A stretch of 64,000 bases of DNA from CAYJAZ01 sp964368455 (GCA_964368455.1 CAYJAZ010000002.1:62001-126000), one strand, 5' to 3'; shown: positions 27,417 to 35,688, counted from the stretch's first letter. Made by a program: numbers and translations. The notes: generated by a model not told the origin, from the letters alone.

Positions 27417-27456
27417 AAGTCAGTTAAAGCATAGACACTGAGTATGGACATAATGA

Positions 27457-27557
27457 CTATAGTTTTTCTCATAAGTATTCCGACACCGAATGCCAGCTGC
27501 AGAGTCGGAATACTTTGGAGGGTAACTTTGCCAGCAGTAATGCCGACAAAACTATAG
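27457..27557. ncRNA. Candidate structured RNA element, strand unsettled
   Basis: A closed nested structure: the outer stem CTATAGTTTT/AAAACTATAG (27457-27466 with 27548-27557) encloses a perfect 12-bp stem AAGTATTCCGAC/GTCGGAATACTT (27473-27484 with 27504-27515) with a 19-nt loop. TGCCAGC occurs in that loop and again at 27529-27535, outside it. The element sits between a minus-strand stop (27582) and the minus-strand terminator at 27385-27416, so it may be a 3' UTR structure or an sRNA. It does not match any riboswitch, 6S, SRP or tmRNA consensus I know. Confidence 0.5.
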
Positions 27558-27581
27558 AGATACTCTTTCGAGTCTATCTAT

Positions 27582-28139
27582 CTACTGAATGTGCTCTAAA
27601 AGCTCACGAGCTTGTTCGTGTGAAGGATCAGCAATTAATGCCTTCTTCAAATGCTCGCTAGCTTCAGCGTTTCTGTCTAATGAAATAAGACAGCCTGCAA
27701 GTGTTATGCGGCTATTTTGGTTTTCATCAACTTCAACAGCACTTTCTAAAATAGGAAGTAATGCTTCAACTTTATTCAACATATAACCCAAACGCACTAT
27801 ACATGATAAGGAAACCATGTTGCTAGGATTTATTGAAAGCGCTTCCTCAAATTTTGCAAAAGCTTGTTCATTTTTATTTTGCTCCATCAAAACAAGACCT
27901 ACGCCTGTCAATGGTTTGTCACCATATTCAAGTTCAGTCGCTTTTTCATAATGTTGTAATGCCACATCAAGATTGTTTTGCTGTATAGCAATTGTTGCCA
28001 AACCTAGATAAGGTGCAGAAAATTCTGGCTTAGACTCTGCAGCTTTAATATAATAGCTTTGCGCCTTTTCTAGTTCACCCATGAATAAATAACATTCACC
28101 AAGTTCTTTGTTGATTTCATAATCAAAATGATTGCTCAT
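27582..28139 (-). CDS. TPR-repeat protein
   Basis: 185 residues composed almost wholly of tetratricopeptide repeats, for example FDYEINKELGECYLFMGELE, KPEFSAPYLGLATIAIQQNN and NPSNMVSLSCIVRLGYMLNK. Soluble, no signal peptide. A GGAGGGAAA ribosome-binding site precedes the start. It is flanked by a long repeat-rich gap upstream and by the structured element and terminator downstream, so it looks monocistronic. The interaction partner is unknown. Confidence 0.85.
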   Translation of the reverse strand: MSNHFDYEINKELGECYLFMGELEKAQSYYIKAAESKPEFSAPYLGLATIAIQQNNLDVALQHYEKATELEYGDKPLTGVGLVLMEQNKNEQAFAKFEEALSINPSNMVSLSCIVRLGYMLNKVEALLPILESAVEVDENQNSRITLAGCLISLDRNAEASEHLKKALIADPSHEQARELLEHIQ

Positions 28140-28423
28140 GATTTTCCCTCCAGAAAAAAGTTTTGAGAATTTTCAAAATAATGCTTTTATTTCGAATGTA
28201 TCGATCAGCTAGTCTCGATGTTTTCTATTAAGCAATCATCGTGCCAAATGTGTTTTATTCCATAATTACAGCGTGTTGGACTTGATATGTCAATATTCAC
28301 ACGCTTAAAGAGGAAAATTAAGCCATCTCTATTTTCAATTTCTCAATGGATTAAGGTAAATTTTTCCACAGAAACTTTCTAGACTTTTTCTCAATAGTTA
28401 AGGGCTGTTATGGCTTTATTTTG
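28140..28423. other. Non-coding stretch upstream of the TPR gene
   Basis: AT-rich, should hold the minus-strand promoter of the TPR gene. I see no gene and no repeat copy before R1 copy C begins at 28424. Confidence 0.4.
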
Positions 28424-28604
28424 TGCCTCCGGCGGGCAAAGGGAATAATTCCCTTTGCAAAGCCTAGCATGCAAGGTGAGTGCCTAGGGATTTGGCTAAA
28501 GTAGTTGTTTTTTATTTTTTTATTTGCGAAAAAGTTTTAAAATAGAGAGAAATTGTTTATTGCATAGAGTAAGTGAGCATTTGTCACTACGTTCCAAATG
28601 TGAG
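28424..28604 (+). repeat. Interspersed repeat R1, copy C (inverted)
   Basis: Starts TGCCTCCGGCGGGCAAAGGG with the palindrome CAAAGGGAATAATTCCCTTTG and ends CACTACGTTCCAAATGTGAG. Its reverse complement matches copies A and B but lacks about 45 bp between two TTTAAA-containing sites, that is, the internal GTTTTG..CAAAAC hairpin. It faces copy B in inverted orientation. Confidence 0.8.
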
Positions 28605-28711
28605 TGAAGTATTATTTTTAATGATGCAGAACTATTTATCCTATTAAAAACGAAGCTCAGACATTTCATTCTCTGCTAACGACTTAATTCTTTGCACAAA
28701 ATCAACTTACA

Positions 28712-28932
28712 CACATTTGGAACGCAGTGACAAATGTCTACTTGTTTTTTGTCTTTAGCCTATTCTTAAAATTTTAAAGCGGAACAGTATTTAATGTTTT
28801 GTTGCAGAGCAACAAAACTTTAAAACTTTTCCGCAAATAAAAATAAAAAAGATATTCCAACCACCTCTTCTCGTACTCACCTTGCACATCAAGGTTTCCA
28901 AAGGAAATTATTTCCTTTGGCCGCCGGAGGCA
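28712..28932 (-). repeat. Interspersed repeat R1, copy B
   Basis: About 221 bp. Shares with copy A the opening CACATTTGGAACGCAGTGAC, the hairpin GTTTTGTTGC-AGA-GCAACAAAAC (10 perfect pairs here), CTTTAAAACTTTT(C/T)CGCAAAT and the final palindrome AAAGGAAATTATTTCCTTT followed by GGCCGCCGGAGGCA. The GGAGGC end is 28 bp after the stop of the short DarP gene, the same relation copy A has to rluD-coaE. Confidence 0.8.
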
Positions 28933-28959
28933 TAGGAAAAGCATAGGCATCAAAAAAAC

Positions 28960-29220
28960 TTAGCTTTCGCTTCTCATGATCTTACCTATGAGTTGCATTT
29001 GCCTACGTTTTGCTTCCTTGGATTTGATTTTATGGTATTCTGCGATTGCTTCGATGAGATTGTCGGAATAGCCTTCTTCTCGCAGGCTTTTTTCTGAAAG
29101 TTTGAGTAATTTTACAGCTTCTTCTTGAGCCATTGTGCTTTCTCTTTTGAGTTGCGAACGGCTTTTGTATTCGAGTTCTTCTTGCGAACCTTCGACGTAT
29201 TGGTAATTTTTTTTCTTCAT
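28960..29220 (-). CDS. DarP/YjgA (DUF615)-like protein, N-terminal half only
   Basis: 86 residues. SRSQLKRES, LREEGYSDNLIEAIAEYHKI and KEAKRRQMQLIGKIMRSE match the N-terminal half of E. coli YjgA/DarP (SKSEIKRD, RRRQLQLIGKMLR), a late 50S ribosome assembly factor of about 183 residues. The C-terminal helical half is absent: a TAA follows directly and R1 copy B lies 28 bp further on. Either a natural short form or a gene truncated at the repeat. The stop is 4 bp after the oppD-like stop region begins upstream, so the two are co-transcribed. Confidence 0.75.
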   Translation of the reverse strand: MKKKNYQYVEGSQEELEYKSRSQLKRESTMAQEEAVKLLKLSEKSLREEGYSDNLIEAIAEYHKIKSKEAKRRQMQLIGKIMRSES

Positions 29221-29224
29221 ATTT

Positions 29225-30193
29225 CTACACTTTAAAGTTTTTACAGCACAAGATTTTTCTATTGCCTATGCTTTGTAGTGGTGGTGGTGCGTCACATTCT
29301 TGATCTGCGTATGGGCATCTATTTTTGAATCTGCATCCTGAAATGATTTCGCTTGGATGCGGAACAGTACCTTTTATTGTGGGTAGTCTATCGAGATTTT
29401 TTTTCTTTTTTGTTGGTATTGAAGCTAATAAACCGCGAGAATAGGGGTGGTAGGCTTTAGCAAAGAACTCATCTTTTGGTGCAATTTCCACTATTTTTCC
29501 AGCATACATGACGGCGATAGTGTCGGCTAATTCATTTGCAACTTTCATATCGTGTGTGATGAACAAAAGTCCCATTTCACGCAATTGCATAAGTTCTTTG
29601 AGTAATTTTATAATTTGTTTTTGTGTACCTATGTCGAGTGCTGTTGTTGGTTCGTCTGCGATGAGCAGCGATGGCCTACAAGCGAGCATCATTGCTATCA
29701 TCACTCTTTGGAGCATGCCGCCTGAAAATTGGTGTGCGTATTCTTTTAATCTTGCTTCAGCGTCTGGGATGCCGACTTGTGTGAGTAGCATTTGTGCTTC
29801 AAAAAGTGCTTTTCTTTTGGTGTAATTTTTATGTCTTATGAGTGGTTCTGCTATTTGATCGCCAAGTGGCAGCACGGGATTGAGAGCTGACATTGGATCT
29901 TGAAAAATCATAGCCAATGTGTTTCCGCGAATATTTGCAATTTGTTTTGGCGAAAATTTGAGAAGATATTGCCCTTCAAAAACGATATTCTTTGCTTGCA
30001 TTTGTGCTTGTGGAGGGAGTAGTTGCATGATAGCAAGTGAAGTCATACTTTTACCACAGCCAGACTCGCCAACTAAACAAAGACACTCTTTTTTGTGCAA
30101 GTAAAAAGATATATCATTAACAACTGGATAGTTGTTGAAAGATATTGAAAGATTTTCTACTTCTAAAAGGATATTTGCACTTTCTTTATTCAT
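29225..30193 (-). CDS. Oligopeptide/dipeptide ABC transporter ATPase (OppD/DppD type)
   Basis: 322-residue ABC ATPase: Walker A GESGCGKS, Q-loop MIFQDPMSALNP, signature FSGGMLQRV, Walker B LLIADEPTTALD and the switch histidine in FITHD. The C-terminal oligopeptide-transporter extension with GCRFKNRCPYADQEC is present, which marks the OppD/DppD group. No permease, OppF or binding protein is adjacent: the neighbours are the short DarP gene and an R2 repeat. It is either an orphan or works with components encoded elsewhere. Confidence 0.92.
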   Translation of the reverse strand: MNKESANILLEVENLSISFNNYPVVNDISFYLHKKECLCLVGESGCGKSMTSLAIMQLLPPQAQMQAKNIVFEGQYLLKFSPKQIANIRGNTLAMIFQDPMSALNPVLPLGDQIAEPLIRHKNYTKRKALFEAQMLLTQVGIPDAEARLKEYAHQFSGGMLQRVMIAMMLACRPSLLIADEPTTALDIGTQKQIIKLLKELMQLREMGLLFITHDMKVANELADTIAVMYAGKIVEIAPKDEFFAKAYHPYSRGLLASIPTKKKKNLDRLPTIKGTVPHPSEIISGCRFKNRCPYADQECDAPPPLQSIGNRKILCCKNFKV

Positions 30194-30258
30194 TGCTTAA
30201 AAATAGTCGTGCAGTGCCTTCTTGTCAAGAAAAATAAAGAAGACGTGGGAACAGAAGC

Positions 30259-30370
30259 ACGTGATTCTAATTTGTTTCGTCACGCTGTGCACGAAACCTT
30301 GCTTACAAGAGGTGTGGCTCTTGTTTCGCTCGCTAAAGTCTTTGTTCGCTACGCTCGCTTTTATACTATA
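30259..30370 (+). repeat. Interspersed palindromic repeat R2, upstream of tctC
   Basis: 112 bp from ACGTGATTCTAATTTG to TTTATACTATA, near-identical in inverted orientation to 44763-44874. It contains GTTTCGTCACGCTGTGCACGAAAC-like arms and the ACAAGAG..CTCTTGT arms. A short fragment of its flank (AGAAGACGTGGGAACAGA) recurs at 30396-30413. The sequence from 30414 to the hairpin at 30565 shows no gene. Confidence 0.8.
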
Positions 30371-30564
30371 ATTTCATATAGATGAAGTGCAAATTAGAAG
30401 ACGTGGGAACAGACGCTTCTTGTTGGAATTGACTTGTGGCTAAGTTCATAGAGAATACAAGCTTTTATACGTTTAATTGAATATCTTCAACAAGATGAAT
30501 TTGTGAATAAAATCACAAAATAGATATTGAAAAAAAATTATGCTATCTTTGTAAACGCTGGTAC

Positions 30565-30604
30565 AAATTAGAGGTGATTCTTACTATATACACCTAATTT
30601 TTTT
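30565..30604 (+). terminator. Terminator-like hairpin in the tctC leader
   Basis: AAATT-AG-AGGTG pairs with CACCT-AATTT (two-base bulge) followed by a T-run, 64 bp before the tctC start. No gene on the plus strand lies upstream, so this could be an attenuator in the leader of the transporter transcript. Confidence 0.45.
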
Positions 30605-30667
30605 GTAGAAAATCAATTTATTTACGAAAAATATTTTGTACTAAATTATAAAATATGAGGGTATAGT

Positions 30668-31624
30668 ATGAAAAAAACAAACAAAATTTTAGCTCTTCTT
30701 TGCTTGTGCTTAATGTTTCCTATAAGCGCATTTGCATCAGACTGGCCAAGAAAACCTATTCAAATCGTTGTACCTTATCCTCCGGGGAATGATCCAACAA
30801 CAGCTGTGATGAATGTGATGGCGCCTTTGTTATCAGAAAAACTTGGACAACCTGTGAAGATTGTAAATAAAGCTGGTGGCGGCGGTGTTTTAGGTTCTAA
30901 GCAAGTTGCAGACGCTCGTCCTGATGGCTATACCTTTGGTGTTATGGCTGTTGGTCCTATGATGTCACAGATTGTTATGGGCAAAACTCCTTATACTGTT
31001 GATAGTTTTATGCCATTGGGTATGACATGGTCTAGCCCATTCACACTTGCTGTGCGTGGCGATGCTCCTTATAAAAATCTTAAAGAATTAGCTGAATATG
31101 CTAAGAAATCTCCTGAAAAATTACGTCTTGCACACTGGGGAGTTGGTTCTGTTCCTGGTACTATAGGCATGAGCATTGGTGTTGCTGGCGGTTTTGAATG
31201 GCAAGACACAGCTTATCAAGAAGTGACAGCTCTCTTGCTCACACAAAAAACAGCAGACGCGGCAACTCTTTCAAGTCTTCCACTTATGGACTATATTAAA
31301 AGCGGCGAATTGCGTGCTATAGCTGTACTTTTACCAGTGCGTATTCCAAGTTTACCAGATGTTCCTACTGTTGCTGAACAAGGTTTTGGACATGCTTATT
31401 CTGTTTGGTTCGGACTTTTTGGCCAAGCGAAACTCAATCCTGAAATTGCAGAAAAATTCCGTACAGCTTTCTTTGAAGTAATGGATAGCCCAAAAGTGCA
31501 AGAAGCAATCAAGACTATTGGTATTGTACCTCATCCAAGCTCGCCGCAAGAAGCAAAAGAGCAGATAGCAAGAGAATTGGTAGAATTTAAAGAAATTATG
31601 AAAAATGTTGGTTGGTTGAAATAG
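30668..31624 (+). CDS. tctC: Tripartite tricarboxylate transporter substrate-binding protein (TctC/Bug family)
   Basis: 318-residue periplasmic receptor. A signal peptide ends near AFA (residue 23), followed by the Bug-family hallmarks WPRKPIQIVVPYPPGNDPTT, VKIVNKAGGGGVLGSKQVA and ARPDGYTFGV, and DVPTVAEQGF near residue 235. The family binds carboxylates such as citrate, tartrate or aromatic acids; the ligand here is unknown. GAGGG precedes the ATG. It is separated from tctB and tctA by a hairpin and a 147-bp tandem repeat array. Confidence 0.94.
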   Translation: MKKTNKILALLCLCLMFPISAFASDWPRKPIQIVVPYPPGNDPTTAVMNVMAPLLSEKLGQPVKIVNKAGGGGVLGSKQVADARPDGYTFGVMAVGPMMSQIVMGKTPYTVDSFMPLGMTWSSPFTLAVRGDAPYKNLKELAEYAKKSPEKLRLAHWGVGSVPGTIGMSIGVAGGFEWQDTAYQEVTALLLTQKTADAATLSSLPLMDYIKSGELRAIAVLLPVRIPSLPDVPTVAEQGFGHAYSVWFGLFGQAKLNPEIAEKFRTAFFEVMDSPKVQEAIKTIGIVPHPSSPQEAKEQIARELVEFKEIMKNVGWLK

Positions 31625-31643
31625 TTTTCTTTTAGAAAATAGA

Positions 31644-31665
31644 AGGGGAAGTTCTAGCTTCCCCT
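31644..31665 (+). terminator. Hairpin after tctC
   Basis: AGGGGAAG-TTCTAG-CTTCCCCT, a perfect 8-bp stem 19 bp after the tctC stop, followed by a weak pyrimidine stretch (CCTTTGC). Likely a partial terminator or 3' stabiliser that gives more binding protein than membrane subunits. Confidence 0.6.
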
Positions 31666-31674
31666 CCTTTGCTA

Positions 31675-32073
31675 TAAGATATAAAATGAGAGCGAAGCGA
31701 ACAAGGACTTTGGGGATTATCCCCACGCGAGTGAAACAAGAGCCACGTCTCTTGTAAGGGATTATCCCTACACGAGCTTTCGTCCACAGCGTGGCGAAAC
31801 GAATCATAAAATCATATGATATAAGATAGAAAATGAGAGCGAAGCGAACAAGGACTTTGGGGATTATCCCCACGCGAGTGAAACAAGAGCCACGTCTCTT
31901 GTAAGGGATTATCCCTACACGAGCTTTCGTCCACAGCGTGGCGAAACGAATCATAAAATCATATGATATAAGATAGAAAATGAGAGCGAAGCGAACAAGG
32001 ACTTTAGCGAGTGAAACAAGAGCCACGTCTCTTGTGAACGAGGTTTCGTCCACAGCGTGGCGAAACGAATCAT
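31675..32073 (+). repeat. Tandem array of R2 units (147-bp period) inside the tct operon
   Basis: Three units beginning at AGAGCGAAGCG (31689, 31836, 31983), an exact 147-bp period. Units 1 and 2 are almost identical and carry two small palindromes, GGGGATTATCCCC and AGGGATTATCCCT. Unit 3 lacks both and resembles the single R2 copies. Each unit includes GAAACAAGAGCCACGTCTCTTG and TTTCGTCCACAGCGTGGCGAAA stems. The array ends 14 bp before tctB, directly before its GAGAGGG ribosome-binding site. Confidence 0.9.
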
Positions 32074-32087
32074 AAGAGAGGGTATAA

Positions 32088-32609
32088 ATGCAAAAAGATG
32101 CGTTAAAACATGAAGATAATGCAAATCAGCAAGAATCAAGATCACAAGATCTTCTTCAAGTGATACTTGGAATATTTTGCTTTTTTATGCTCTGTGTATC
32201 GCCTTGGCAAATAGATTTAGATGTTCCCTATCCTTTTTATAAGGGGCCATTACTTGTGCCTTTGATAATCTTATCTATTGGCACTTTAGCCTCTTTACCA
32301 GCATGTTTTAGACTTATAAAACCAAGAAAAAACTCAAGTTGGGAATTAGATGGCAAGGGCTTTCCTAAAACACCGAGCATCTTGTGTCTGCTTGGGCTTT
32401 TGTTTGTAATAAGTATTTATTATTGCGGTTTAGAAGCATCTACTTTAGTTTTTCTTTGTATTATGTTACGTGTTCTTAATGTGACAAATGTGTATATTCT
32501 TATCGGTATACCAGTATTTTTCAGTATTTTATTTTGGTTTGTATTTAAATTTTTGCTTGATTTGTACTTTCCAACTCCAGAAATCCTTTACTTATTGGGT
32601 ATATATTAA
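32088..32609 (+). CDS. tctB: Tripartite tricarboxylate transporter small membrane subunit (TctB)
   Basis: 173 residues with four predicted transmembrane segments (near 28-45, 55-72, 100-118 and 132-160) after a hydrophilic N-terminus, the TctB layout. It has low sequence conservation, so the call rests on topology and on its place 12 bp before tctA. Preceded by GAGAGGG, immediately after the R2 array. Confidence 0.85.
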   Translation: MQKDALKHEDNANQQESRSQDLLQVILGIFCFFMLCVSPWQIDLDVPYPFYKGPLLVPLIILSIGTLASLPACFRLIKPRKNSSWELDGKGFPKTPSILCLLGLLFVISIYYCGLEASTLVFLCIMLRVLNVTNVYILIGIPVFFSILFWFVFKFLLDLYFPTPEILYLLGIY

Positions 32610-32621
32610 TAAGAGCGAGTT

Positions 32622-34112
32622 ATGATAGATTTTAATAATTTACTTATAGGCGCACAAAACGCAGTGGAATTTCATAACTTAATCGCTTTGGTTTTAGGTT
32701 CTTTCATGGGTGTTGTTGTGGGCATATTGCCAGGTCTTGGGCCAATGGTGGGTATGGTTGTACTTTTACCTTTTTCTTATGCACTCGAACCTGGGACAGC
32801 TCTTTCGCTCTTGCTTGGTGTTTTTTGTGGTGGCTATTTTGGTGGCGGTATACCAGCTGTGCTTATGCGTACGCCAGGTGTTCCATCCTCATTGGTGACA
32901 AGTTTTGACGGTTTTGTTCTCACGCAAAAAGGGCAGTCGCAACGTGCTTTATCTGGTGTTCTTGTTGCTTCTTTTTGTGGCGGAATTATCAGTGTGCTCT
33001 TTCTTGTTTTTCTTGCTCCAATGCTCGCACAAGTTGCACAGCAATTTGCACCTGAAGAATATTTCATGGCTTCCTTATTTGGCATTGTTCTTGTGGTTAT
33101 GGCAAATAGAAAACAGCTTGCTAAATCACTCATTTTATTGTCTATAGGATTATGGACTTCAACTGTTGGCCTTGATGGGTTTACGCTTTCTGCACGTTAT
33201 AATTTTGGCTTTTTCTCAATGCAAAATGGCTTACAATTAGCACCTATATGTCTTGGTTTATTTGGTATTGGGCAAGCTTTTTTACTGTCTGAAAAAGCAA
33301 TTTTACAAAATACAAATTTACAAATTTCAAAAAATACTGTTGATTTTGCTCAAATCGCACAGATGTTTAAAAAGGTAAAAACCATTGTCACAAGTGCTAC
33401 TATAGGAACTTTTGTCGGTTTATTGCCTGGAACTGGCACTATCTTAGCTTCCTTTTTATCCTATGAAACAGCAAAGAAACTTTCAAAAAATCCTGAAAAT
33501 TTTGGAAAAGGCGAAGTTGAAGGTTGTATTGCTTCAGAGGCGGCAAATAATGCTGTGCCTGCTGGTGCGATGATTCCTTTGCTCACACTTGGTATTCCAG
33601 GCGATGCTATTTCAGCAGTATTGTTGGGAGTTTTTACTATAAATGGTATTTATCCTGGCCCTTTACTGCTTACAAGCGAACCTGTTTTGATAAATGAAAT
33701 CTATGTTTCTTTATTTATCATAAATATTTTTTGCTTTCTTTTGCTTCTGTTTTGTTTACGCCCTTTTTCGATGATTGTGCGTATTTCAAATAAGATACTT
33801 GCTCCAAGCATTCTTGTTCTTGCACTTATTGGTACATACAGTATAAATACAAGCTTTTTTGATGTTGGTGTGGCCTTAGTTTTTGGAGTTTTTGGCTATA
33901 TTTTATTACGTTTTGACTGGCCAACAGTGAATCTTGTGATAGGCGTTGTACTTGGTGTGCTTGTTGAACAGAGATTACGTGAAGCTCTTTCAGCATCAGA
34001 CGGCAATTTTCTTGTGTTTTTTGAAAGGCCGATTTCTCTTTGCATATTTATAATTACTCTTCTGACAATTATTGTTCCCTTTATTATGGATAGAAAAAAG
34101 AGAAGTAATTAA
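32622..34112 (+). CDS. tctA: Tripartite tricarboxylate transporter large membrane subunit (TctA)
   Basis: 496-residue carrier with about 11-12 transmembrane helices. TctA hallmarks: GVVVGILPGLGPMVGMVVLL, FCGGYFGGGIPAVLMRTPG, FVGLLPGTGTILASFLSYE, EAANNAVPAGAMIPLLTLGI and PGDAISAVLLG. With TctB and the receptor TctC it takes up a carboxylate by secondary transport. No metabolic gene flanks the cluster to suggest the ligand. Confidence 0.95.
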   Translation: MIDFNNLLIGAQNAVEFHNLIALVLGSFMGVVVGILPGLGPMVGMVVLLPFSYALEPGTALSLLLGVFCGGYFGGGIPAVLMRTPGVPSSLVTSFDGFVLTQKGQSQRALSGVLVASFCGGIISVLFLVFLAPMLAQVAQQFAPEEYFMASLFGIVLVVMANRKQLAKSLILLSIGLWTSTVGLDGFTLSARYNFGFFSMQNGLQLAPICLGLFGIGQAFLLSEKAILQNTNLQISKNTVDFAQIAQMFKKVKTIVTSATIGTFVGLLPGTGTILASFLSYETAKKLSKNPENFGKGEVEGCIASEAANNAVPAGAMIPLLTLGIPGDAISAVLLGVFTINGIYPGPLLLTSEPVLINEIYVSLFIINIFCFLLLLFCLRPFSMIVRISNKILAPSILVLALIGTYSINTSFFDVGVALVFGVFGYILLRFDWPTVNLVIGVVLGVLVEQRLREALSASDGNFLVFFERPISLCIFIITLLTIIVPFIMDRKKRSN

Positions 34113-34161
34113 GCAATAGTAATATGCTGTAATTAAATACTAATTTTATGGGAACAAGCAG

Positions 34162-34632
34162 CTATTCGTGATGGTAGCCAGTTTTCTTTAGAATTGCACA
34201 CATTCTGAACACTTGTTCGCTGAGCAGAACAAAGGCTAATTCGTGTGGTAAGGTTTGTTTTCCAAAAGAAAGAAGCATATCAGCTCTTTGCAAAACTTCT
34301 TTGGAAAGGCCGTAAGCACCGCCAATGATGAAACAGATATTTTTTTCTAAAGCCTTAGTGTTGCAGAAATTTGCAAATTCAACTGAGGGCAAAGTTTTTC
34401 CGTGTTCATCAAGACAAATCACAAAATCATTTGTTTGTATATGCTTTTGTATGCCTAAAGCTTCTTTTTGCATACGTGCTTCTTTTGGAAGAGAAGAATC
34501 TGCGTCTTTCACACTAATTTCTTGCAAATCACAAAAGTTTTTAACTCTTGCTAGATAATGGCTTGAAGCTTCTTTCCAAAAAGAAGTTTTAACCTTGCCT
34601 ACATTGATAATCTTTATTGTTTTGATATTCAT
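34162..34632 (-). CDS. rlmH: 23S rRNA pseudouridine-1915 N3-methyltransferase
   Basis: SPOUT-fold methyltransferase that acts on pseudouridine 1915 of 23S rRNA helix 69 in whole ribosomes. 156 residues, normal. FVICLDEHGKTLPSVEFA, FIIGGAYGLSKEVL, LLSFGKQTLPHEL and the C-terminal GYHHE are diagnostic. Its start overlaps or abuts the mltG stop (34634), so it belongs to the mltG-ruvX-pgpA run. Confidence 0.96.
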   Translation of the reverse strand: MNIKTIKIINVGKVKTSFWKEASSHYLARVKNFCDLQEISVKDADSSLPKEARMQKEALGIQKHIQTNDFVICLDEHGKTLPSVEFANFCNTKALEKNICFIIGGAYGLSKEVLQRADMLLSFGKQTLPHELAFVLLSEQVFRMCAILKKTGYHHE

Positions 34633-34633
34633 G

Positions 34634-35683
34634 CTATTTTTGTGTTTGCCTATATTTTTTCACATTATTATTATGCTCTCTAAGGTTCTTAGAAAAATAA
34701 TGTGAACCATCGGTGCCTTTAGCTACAAAATAATAAAATTTATGCACTTCTGGATTTATAGCTGCTTGTATGGAAGCGAGCGAAGGCGAACAGATTGGCC
34801 CAGGAGGTAAACCTGCTTTTCTATAGGTATTGTATGGATTTTTATCATTTTCTAAATGACGAATCAATAAAGGCGGTTTGAAGTTTTCACCCTCGCCGTA
34901 GGCAACAGTTGGATCTGCTTGCAAACGCATATTTGCTTTAATTCTATTTGTATAAACGCCTGCAACCTTTGCTCTTTCGTCACTTTTGCCTGTTTCTTTT
35001 TCAACTATGGATGCAAGTGAAAGATATTTTGTAAGATTTTCTTTGCTTGGTCTTTTTTTATTTTCTAATTTTTGCCAAGTTTCTTCTGTTTTTCGCCAAA
35101 AAGTGTCTACCAATCTACCTGCAACAGCTTGAGCTGCTTGAAGATTCAATTCTTTTGGCTTAGGTAGGAAATAGGTGTCTGGATAGAGAAAACCTTCGGC
35201 ATTTTTATAAGGAATGCCCCAATGTGCGAGAAATTGCTTGTCGTGAATAATTGTTTTAAAATCTTCATACTTTGCATAGCCTTCTTCTTCGAGAAGTTTT
35301 GCTACTTCCCACCAAGCAAGGCCCTCGCGTATGGTGAGCTTATAGTAAATAGCCTCGCCAAGCATGAGATGATCAAGCACTTCTTGCGGTTTCCAGCCAG
35401 TATTAAATTCAAATTTACCTGCTTGAATATTTTTATCTGCTTCTAAATAGAGAGCAAGCATTTTGAATGAAAGAACATTTGTAATGACATTATTTTCTTT
35501 AAGCAATTCTGCAACTTTATTAAAGCCCATTCCTGGCTTGATTTCAACAATAACATTATGTGCATTTGCTGGAATGTCTGGGGAAGTTCTTAAGAATTTA
35601 TGTGCTTTAATATAGATGAATGTGCCAGCACCAATTGAACCAATCCAAAGAATAAGTAATGTGTAGAGTATAAATTTTTTCAT
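34634..35683 (-). CDS. mltG: Endolytic murein transglycosylase MltG
   Basis: Cleaves nascent peptidoglycan strands at the inner membrane. 349 residues: an N-terminal membrane anchor (about 5-25), a LysM-like region (VIVEIKPGMGFNKVAELLKE), and the YceG domain with the catalytic glutamate in LASIVEKETG, then VAGVYTNRI, MRLQADPTVAYG, YNTYRKAGLPPGPICSPSLA. 5 bp after ruvX. Confidence 0.95.
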   Translation of the reverse strand: MKKFILYTLLILWIGSIGAGTFIYIKAHKFLRTSPDIPANAHNVIVEIKPGMGFNKVAELLKENNVITNVLSFKMLALYLEADKNIQAGKFEFNTGWKPQEVLDHLMLGEAIYYKLTIREGLAWWEVAKLLEEEGYAKYEDFKTIIHDKQFLAHWGIPYKNAEGFLYPDTYFLPKPKELNLQAAQAVAGRLVDTFWRKTEETWQKLENKKRPSKENLTKYLSLASIVEKETGKSDERAKVAGVYTNRIKANMRLQADPTVAYGEGENFKPPLLIRHLENDKNPYNTYRKAGLPPGPICSPSLASIQAAINPEVHKFYYFVAKGTDGSHYFSKNLREHNNNVKKYRQTQK

Positions 35684-35688
35684 AGATT

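Noticed and set aside
27239..27427. Small plus-strand gene
   Set aside because: Low-complexity Lys/Phe/Asn content from AT-rich DNA, no ribosome-binding site, and it runs into a terminator on the opposite strand.
27457..27557. Known riboswitch, 6S, SRP or tmRNA
   Set aside because: The conserved core motifs of these classes that I can recall are missing on both strands, and no gene start lies directly downstream on the plus strand.
31352..32053. Minus-strand 233-codon open frame across tctC and the tandem repeat
   Set aside because: It is antisense to tctC and repeats itself with the 147-bp DNA period. There is no ribosome-binding site. It is an artefact of a repeat that happens to lack stops.
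31675..32073. CRISPR array
   Set aside because: The units are 147 bp, continuous and nearly identical, with no unique spacers between short repeats and no cas genes in the window.
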